Positions 59,600 through 64,000 of a DNA stretch of 64,000 nt are shown here, piece by piece. The notes below the pieces were generated by a model, which was not told the DNA's origin, searched no databases, and saw only the letters and a program-made list of their open reading frames with translations. This DNA comes from Streptomyces scabiei 87.22. GTDB lineage: Bacteria > Actinomycetota > Actinomycetes > Streptomycetales > Streptomycetaceae. Within the stretch, counting starts at the first letter, position 1; every line of letters starts with the position of its first letter. The stretch lies in NCBI RefSeq assembly GCF_000091305.1, contig NC_013929.1, positions 7,192,001 through 7,256,000 on the forward strand, in the 5' to 3' direction. The position numbers and the translations under genes are program-made.

Positions 59600-59764
59600 T
59601 CAGGCGGACGTCGTCGGCTCCGCGTGTTCCGCCGGCTTGCGGTGGCGCCCGCGAGGGCTCGTCCTCTCGGCCTCCTGGGCCGCGATCTGACCCCGGTGCT
59701 TTCCGTGGCCGTCCGCCTCGTGGGAGTCGGCCGTGGGCGGCTGGATCGTGTGCACGTCGCTCAT
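59600..59764 (-). CDS. Small His-rich protein, 54 aa
   Basis: 54 residues from ATG 59764 (GGGGAA upstream): His, Glu, Arg and Pro-rich, with 'DGHGKHRGQIAAQEAERTSP' and RGRHRKP. No fold can be predicted. Its own start, its site before a strong terminator and its codon use support a real gene; I believe similar short proteins are conserved in Streptomyces. Confidence 0.55.
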   Translation of the reverse strand: MSDVHTIQPPTADSHEADGHGKHRGQIAAQEAERTSPRGRHRKPAEHAEPTTSA

Positions 59765-59895
59765 TGGAAGTGTTCCCCGTCGAATGATCTTCTTATCGGC
59801 GGGTGATTTTAACGGGCCGGACCGACCGCCTCGAAAGCACCCGGCAGGCGTGTCGCCGCGCCGCGTCCACCTCACCCTCGCCCCGCACTCCGTCT

Positions 59896-61491
59896 TCACC
59901 CGACGGTCACCTCCTCGGGCACGCGCCCCTCCAGCGGCGCCTGTTGCAAGGGAACGGGCCGAGCGACGACGGGCACGGCCGGCTCCGCGCCCGCCACGCC
60001 CGCGCCTGCCACGCCCACATCGGCCACCCCGGCACCCGACGTTCCGGACCGGGGTGACGTGTCCGTGCCCCCCGGCCCCGGATTCTCCGCGCGGCCGGGC
60101 TCCCCGTCCCGCTCCCGGGACACCTCCGACGAACCCTCCGGCGACGGCTCCGGACCCTCCGGCTCGTCCGGGTCCCAGGCCACCCCCGTCCGGGCCACCC
60201 CGCACCTCACCAGCCCGCTCGCGTACGGCAATTGCAGGATCCCTTCGCGACTCCACAACCCGGCGCCCGTCAACCAGCCCTCGGGGGCGGGCAGATGGAG
60301 GATCCGCCGTGCGGCCGGACGCCAGACGCCGACCCAGCTGCCCCGGGGGCCGTCCAGACGCAGCGCGACCGCGCAGCTCTCGGGGGTCAGGATCTGCCCC
60401 GGCTGGATGGCGAACGGGGTGACGCTGTGGCCGTCGGGCACCCGCAGGCACTCCGGGAAGCGGACCGGGAGCGTACTGCCGAGCACGCCCCAGCCGAGCC
60501 GGTCGTGACCGGGGGAGGGCGCGTCCGAACGGATCAGGAGCAGCCCGCTGTCGGGGTCGGCGAGCAGAACCCGGTCGTCGCTGTCGTCCGCGATCTGCAG
60601 CAGTGGTGAGATCGCGCCGCCCTGCTCCAGATCGACGGCCACCGACTTGGTGCGGCCGTCCCGCTCCTGGTCCAGGGCGAGCAGCCGGCCCGTGCCGTCC
60701 AGCCAGACCCCGCCCGAACACCGCCCCGGTACCTGCGCCACCACCTCCGGCCCGAAAGCCCCGCCCGCCACCAGCCACACGGTCGTGGCGCTGCGGCCCA
60801 GGGCGAGGGCGTACGCCCGCTGCCCGCACGGCGCGGGCGGCAGCAGCCGCATCTCGGTCGCCGGGTCGGCGCATTCGACCGCGCCGAGCGGGAGTTCGCC
60901 GGTGCCGGGGCCGGTCGGGTAGAGGAGCGAGAACAGGTGCCGGTCGGCGGCCAGCCGGTGGATGAGGACCCGGCCGTCGGCCAGCGGGAGCACTTCCGTG
61001 CCGGGTTCCTCGGGCTGGTTGCCGGGCAGCGGAACCGCGTACGGTTCGGGGCCGTCGAGGGTCCAGCGCTCGGGGAACCAGGACTCGCCGTCGAGCGCGA
61101 GGCGCGCCGCGTACGACCCGTCCGCGGTGATCACACAGCCGGGCCCGGCAACGGTCCGCCCCGCGTGCACGCCGGTCGGCCCCGCGTGCGTGCCGGGCTG
61201 TCCTGTGTGCACGCCCGTCGGCACCGTGTGCGTGCCGGGCTGTCCTGTGTGCACGCCGGTCGGCACCGTGTGCACGCCTGCCCGTCCCGTCGGTGCCCCG
61301 GCCCCCGCGTCGGCCGCGATCGCCTCGCTCCCGAATCCGTCTCCGGCTCTCTCCCCGAATCTCTCGCCGGCTCCTTCTGCGAATCTCTCGCCGGCTCTCT
61401 CGCCGCTGGCTTCCGCGTCCTTCTCCTCGTCCCCCTGTCCCGACTCGTTCCCGTGGCCCGTCGAGGGTGGTGGGGAAGCACAGGCCGTCAT
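59896..61491 (-). CDS. Hypothetical protein with VHT repeats and propeller-like domain
   Basis: 531 residues. ATG 61491 is preceded by GGAGGTGATC, an almost full Shine-Dalgarno match, so the longer upstream frame is rejected. Residues 20-60 are Glu/Gly/Arg-rich; 70-115 hold Gly-Val/Thr-His-Thr repeats ('GVHTVPTGVHTGQPGTH'). The next 300 residues are beta-rich, with repeated 'GRVLIHRLAAD', 'GRLLALDQERDG' and 'SGLLLIRSDAPSPG' strands like a beta-propeller. A Pro/Gly/Val tail follows. No signal peptide. Function unknown. Confidence 0.65.
   Translation of the reverse strand: MTACASPPPSTGHGNESGQGDEEKDAEASGERAGERFAEGAGERFGERAGDGFGSEAIAADAGAGAPTGRAGVHTVPTGVHTGQPGTHTVPTGVHTGQPGTHAGPTGVHAGRTVAGPGCVITADGSYAARLALDGESWFPERWTLDGPEPYAVPLPGNQPEEPGTEVLPLADGRVLIHRLAADRHLFSLLYPTGPGTGELPLGAVECADPATEMRLLPPAPCGQRAYALALGRSATTVWLVAGGAFGPEVVAQVPGRCSGGVWLDGTGRLLALDQERDGRTKSVAVDLEQGGAISPLLQIADDSDDRVLLADPDSGLLLIRSDAPSPGHDRLGWGVLGSTLPVRFPECLRVPDGHSVTPFAIQPGQILTPESCAVALRLDGPRGSWVGVWRPAARRILHLPAPEGWLTGAGLWSREGILQLPYASGLVRCGVARTGVAWDPDEPEGPEPSPEGSSEVSRERDGEPGRAENPGPGGTDTSPRSGTSGAGVADVGVAGAGVAGAEPAVPVVARPVPLQQAPLEGRVPEEVTVG
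61176..61275. repeat. 48-bp tandem repeats in the 59896 gene
   Basis: About two copies of a 48-bp unit containing GCCGGGCTGTCCTGTGTGCA, encoding the VHT/THT peptide repeats. Confidence 0.75.
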
Positions 61492-61734
61492 GGTTCGATC
61501 ACCTCCGGCGACGAAGCTAGTTTTCGCACGCACAGACGTGGGACAACACGCACCCCCTTCACACATAAGGGTGCTCGTCGCGCGATTCGCCTGAGGGAAC
61601 GCCGATTCGTGTGCTGCGGGACGGGTGCGAGGAGGAGGCCGCCACCCCGGGGGCGGGAGAGGCGGCCGAGGGGCGGCAGGTCGACCGGCCCGCGGCCGGT
61701 CTGGGACGGGAGCGGTGCAGGTAGCCTGTGGTCC

Positions 61735-62622
61735 GTGCCCCGTCTGTCTGAAGTCATCGCCGCGCTCGACGCCCTCTGGCCGCCCGAGAGGGCCGAGGGG
61801 TGGGACGCGGTCGGCACGGTCTGCGGAGACCCCGACCAGGAGGTCACGCGGGTCCTGTTCGCCGTCGATCCGGTCCGGGAGATCGTCGAGGAAGCGGTGA
61901 AGCTGGGTGCCGACCTGCTGGTCACCCACCACCCGCTCTATCTGCGCGGTACGACGACGGTGGCGGCCTCGACCTTCAAGGGCCGGGTCGTGCACACCCT
62001 CATCAAGCACGACATCGCGCTGCACGTCGCCCACACCAACGCCGACACCGCCGACCCCGGCGTCAGCGACGCCCTCGCCGGCGCGCTCGGCCTCAGGGTC
62101 GTACGCCCCCTCGTACCGGACGCCGCCGACCCCGCCGGACGGCGCGGTCTCGGCCGGGTCTGCGAGCTGGACCACCCGCTGACGGTCCGGGAACTGGCCG
62201 CGCGGGCCGCCGAGCGGCTGCCGGCCACCGCCCAGGGCATCCGCGTCGCCGGCGATCCCGACGCGGTCGTCCGCACCGTGGCCGTCAGCGGCGGCTCCGG
62301 CGACAGCCTCTTCGACGACGTCCGCGCGGCCGGTGTCGACGCCTTCCTCACCGCCGACCTGCGCCACCACCCCGCCTCCGAGGCCGTCGCACGCGGCACG
62401 GAAGGCGCCCACACGCCTCTCGCGCTGCTCGACGCGGCGCACTGGGCCACCGAGTGGCCCTGGTGCGAGCTGGCGGCCGCCCAGCTCGACGAGATCTCCG
62501 ACCGGGAGGGGTGGGGCCTGCGTGTCCACGTCTCCGGGACGGTCACCGACCCCTGGACCGCCCACGCGGCGTCCGCCCACCCGTCGCCCACTTCTTCTGA
62601 CCCACTGGGAGCCCCCAACTGA
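61735..62622 (+). CDS. Nif3-like dinuclear metal-centre protein
   Basis: 295 residues. NIF3/YbgI blocks: 'LSEVIAALDALWPPERAEGW', 'LLVTHHPLYLRGTTTVAAST' (metal His pair), 'ALHVAHTNADTADPGVSDAL' and 'LLDAAHWATEWP' (distal His and Glu). Members are hexameric GTP-cyclohydrolase-like metalloproteins of uncertain activity. GTG 61735 follows TAGCCT by seven bases, indicating a leaderless start. The downstream zinc-ribbon gene overlaps its stop. Confidence 0.9.
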   Translation: MPRLSEVIAALDALWPPERAEGWDAVGTVCGDPDQEVTRVLFAVDPVREIVEEAVKLGADLLVTHHPLYLRGTTTVAASTFKGRVVHTLIKHDIALHVAHTNADTADPGVSDALAGALGLRVVRPLVPDAADPAGRRGLGRVCELDHPLTVRELAARAAERLPATAQGIRVAGDPDAVVRTVAVSGGSGDSLFDDVRAAGVDAFLTADLRHHPASEAVARGTEGAHTPLALLDAAHWATEWPWCELAAAQLDEISDREGWGLRVHVSGTVTDPWTAHAASAHPSPTSSDPLGAPN

Positions 62623-63362
62623 ACGCCGAGCCCGCCGACCAGATCCGACTCCTCGACGTCCAGGGCCTGGACGTACGTCTGCAGCAGCTCGCGCACCGGC
62701 GGAGGTCGCTGCCCGAGCACGCCGAGATCGAGTCGCTGACGAAGGACCACACCCAGCTGCGCGACCTGCTCGTGGCCGCGCAGACCGAGGAGAGCGACAC
62801 CGCCCGCGAGCAGACCAAGGCCGAGCAGGACGTGGACCAGGTGCGGCAGCGCGCCGTCCGCGACCAGCAGCGCCTGGACTCGGGCGCCGTCTCCTCCCCG
62901 AAGGACCTGGAGAACCTCCAGCGCGAGATCGCCTCCCTCGCCAAGCGACAGGGCGACCTGGAGGACATCGTTCTGGAGGTCATGGAGCGCCGCGAGTCCA
63001 CGCAGGAGCGGGTCGCCGAGCTGACCGAGCGGGTCGGTGCCGTGCAGGGCAAGGTCGACGACGCCACCGCGCGCCGGGACGCCGCGTTCGAGGAGATCGA
63101 CGGCGAGGTGGCGACGGTGACGAAGGAGCGCGAGGTCATCGCGGCGGCCGTCCCCGCGGACCTGCTCAAGCTCTACGACAAGCTGCGCGACCAGCAGGGC
63201 GGCATCGGCGCGGCCAAGCTGTACCAGCGCACCTGCCAGGGCTGCCGCCAGGAGCTGTCGATCACCGACTTCAACGACGTCCGCAAGGCCACGTCCGACA
63301 CGGTCGTCCGCTGCGAGAACTGCGGCCGCATCCTGGTGCGGACCTCCGAGTCCGGCCTCTAG
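62619..63362 (+). CDS. Coiled-coil zinc-ribbon protein with CTG start
   Basis: 247 residues. Long coiled coil ('QIRLLDVQGLDVRLQQLAHR' through 'ERVAELTERVGAVQGKVDDA'), then a zf-RING_7/C4 zinc ribbon ('YQRTCQGCRQELSITDF', 'RCENCGRILVRTSES'). The conserved N-terminus begins right after CTG 62619, which overlaps the Nif3 TGA (CTGA) and has GGGAG seven bases upstream. No ATG, GTG or TTG is in frame before 62772, which would remove 51 conserved residues. Such proteins are linked to nucleic-acid metabolism; exact role unknown. Confidence 0.8.
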   Translation: MNAEPADQIRLLDVQGLDVRLQQLAHRRRSLPEHAEIESLTKDHTQLRDLLVAAQTEESDTAREQTKAEQDVDQVRQRAVRDQQRLDSGAVSSPKDLENLQREIASLAKRQGDLEDIVLEVMERRESTQERVAELTERVGAVQGKVDDATARRDAAFEEIDGEVATVTKEREVIAAAVPADLLKLYDKLRDQQGGIGAAKLYQRTCQGCRQELSITDFNDVRKATSDTVVRCENCGRILVRTSESGL

Positions 63363-63383
63363 CGGCGGCAAGGGGCTGTCGGC

Positions 63384-64000
63384 GTGCGGGAGTTCATCGT
63401 CGAGGCCGACGGCGGTTCCCGGGGCAACCCGGGGCCCGCGGGCTACGGCTCCGTCGTCCTCGACGCGGTGACGGGCGAGACGCTGGTGGAGGCCGCCGAG
63501 TACATCGGCGTCGCCACCAACAACGTCGCCGAGTACCGCGGGCTCATCGCGGGCCTGAAGGCGGCGTACGAGCTGGACCCGGAGGCGTCCGTCCGGGTCC
63601 GGATGGACTCCAAGCTGGTCGTCGAGCAGCTGTCGGGCCGCTGGAAGATCAAGCACCCCGACATGAAGCCGCTCGCCGCCGAGGCCGCACGGGTCTTCCC
63701 GCCCGGCCGCGTGACGTACGAGTGGATGCCGCGGGAGCAGAACAAGCACGCCGACCGGCTGGCCAATGAGGCGATGGACGCCGGCAAGCGCGGCGAACAG
63801 TGGTCGCCCGCCGCGTCCACCGCGGACCTGGACACACGCGCGTCCCGGTCCGCCGCGGCCGCCGCACCCGAGCCGTCCGGGCCGCCCGGCGACGCGACGG
63901 CGGGCGCGGCGCTGGCGAGGGCCGCGCTGGCGGGATCCAAGGGGAAGCCCACGTCAACCGGGGGCAGGACCGGCACCGATTCCTCTGGTGGCGGCCGGTC
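63384..64000 (+). CDS. RNase H-type nuclease, 3' partial (probable phosphatase fusion)
   Basis: 205 codons to the window end. GTG 63384 has AGGGG upstream. RNase HI core: 'REFIVEADGGSRGNPGPAGY' (first Asp), 'TNNVAEYRGLIAGLKAAYEL' (Glu), 'SVRVRMDSKLVVEQLSGRWK' (second Asp) and 'EQNKHADRLANEAMD' (last Asp). It cleaves RNA in RNA:DNA hybrids. After residue 145 an Ala/Ser/Gly linker begins; in streptomycetes this leads to a phosphoglycerate-mutase-type phosphatase domain, which would lie outside the window. Confidence 0.85.
   Translation, partial: MREFIVEADGGSRGNPGPAGYGSVVLDAVTGETLVEAAEYIGVATNNVAEYRGLIAGLKAAYELDPEASVRVRMDSKLVVEQLSGRWKIKHPDMKPLAAEAARVFPPGRVTYEWMPREQNKHADRLANEAMDAGKRGEQWSPAASTADLDTRASRSAAAAAPEPSGPPGDATAGAALARAALAGSKGKPTSTGGRTGTDSSGGGR

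Noticed and set aside
59896..62580. An 894-codon minus-strand frame covering two loci
   Set aside because: Only the part up to ATG 61491 has a ribosome-binding site and protein-like composition; the upstream part lies antisense to the Nif3-like gene.

Overview
This is actinobacterial, almost certainly Streptomyces, chromosomal DNA. G+C is very high, third codon positions are nearly all G or C, GTG starts and leaderless promoters are common, and the gene families are typical of streptomycetes (HxlR and SigE-type regulators, DUF2330, DUF1992, GT87-PAP2, F420 enzymes, Nif3/zinc-ribbon/RNase H). About 52 protein genes can be supported. Both window ends cut a gene: a phage tail protein on the left and an RNase H-type protein on the right.

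Bases 1-3776 are the right end of a prophage or phage-derived region: a beta-helix tail protein, an amidase-LysM endolysin, a holin-like protein, a membrane coiled-coil protein, a collagen-like membrane protein and a strong terminator. Bases 3892-6049 hold small accessory genes and an XRE regulator with a palindromic operator. From about 6.3 kb the DNA looks like ordinary chromosome: a GDT1-type Mn exporter behind a possible yybP-ykoY riboswitch, a HAD phosphatase, an imine-reductase-like gene with an HxlR regulator, a 14-TM exporter fused to a winged helix, FHA, O-methyltransferase, DUF2330 and GT87-PAP2 genes.

A steroid-catabolism signature runs through 21.4-59.5 kb. CYP125 and FadA5-type genes are divergent at 21.4-24.1 kb. 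A KstR-like TetR repressor lies at 39.1-39.7 kb. Further pieces are an MBL hydrolase, aldehyde dehydrogenase plus ferredoxin, an F420 LLM enzyme, and an Hsd4B-like MaoC hydratase with an alcohol dehydrogenase and an SDR. Five sites fitting the KstR operator TnnAACnnGTTnnA (four exact to one mismatch, one weaker) precede these genes. A second palindrome, CTGACGGTACGTCAG, occurs identically at two of the loci and in relaxed form at a third.

Inserted among these is an accessory cassette at 24.4-32.6 kb: an XRE-STAND NTPase-14xWD40 membrane protein facing a three-gene operon of subtilase, ComEC-like MBL hydrolase and patatin phospholipase. Its composition resembles a bacterial conflict or immunity system and it is the best candidate for an undescribed protein system. 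At 38.75-38.97 kb there is a discrete non-coding RNA gene with its own promoter, a closing helix ending in a U-run, and an interior with the block order of a TPP riboswitch but no gene downstream.

The right part (43.5-64 kb) holds membrane proteins, a cell-wall amidase with a decayed copy of its own tail, a coiled-coil/Mrr nuclease/TerD fusion, an MFS exporter, a SigE-type sigma factor with a membrane partner, a NarL/DesR-type two-component pair, and the conserved Nif3 / zinc-ribbon / RNase H block.
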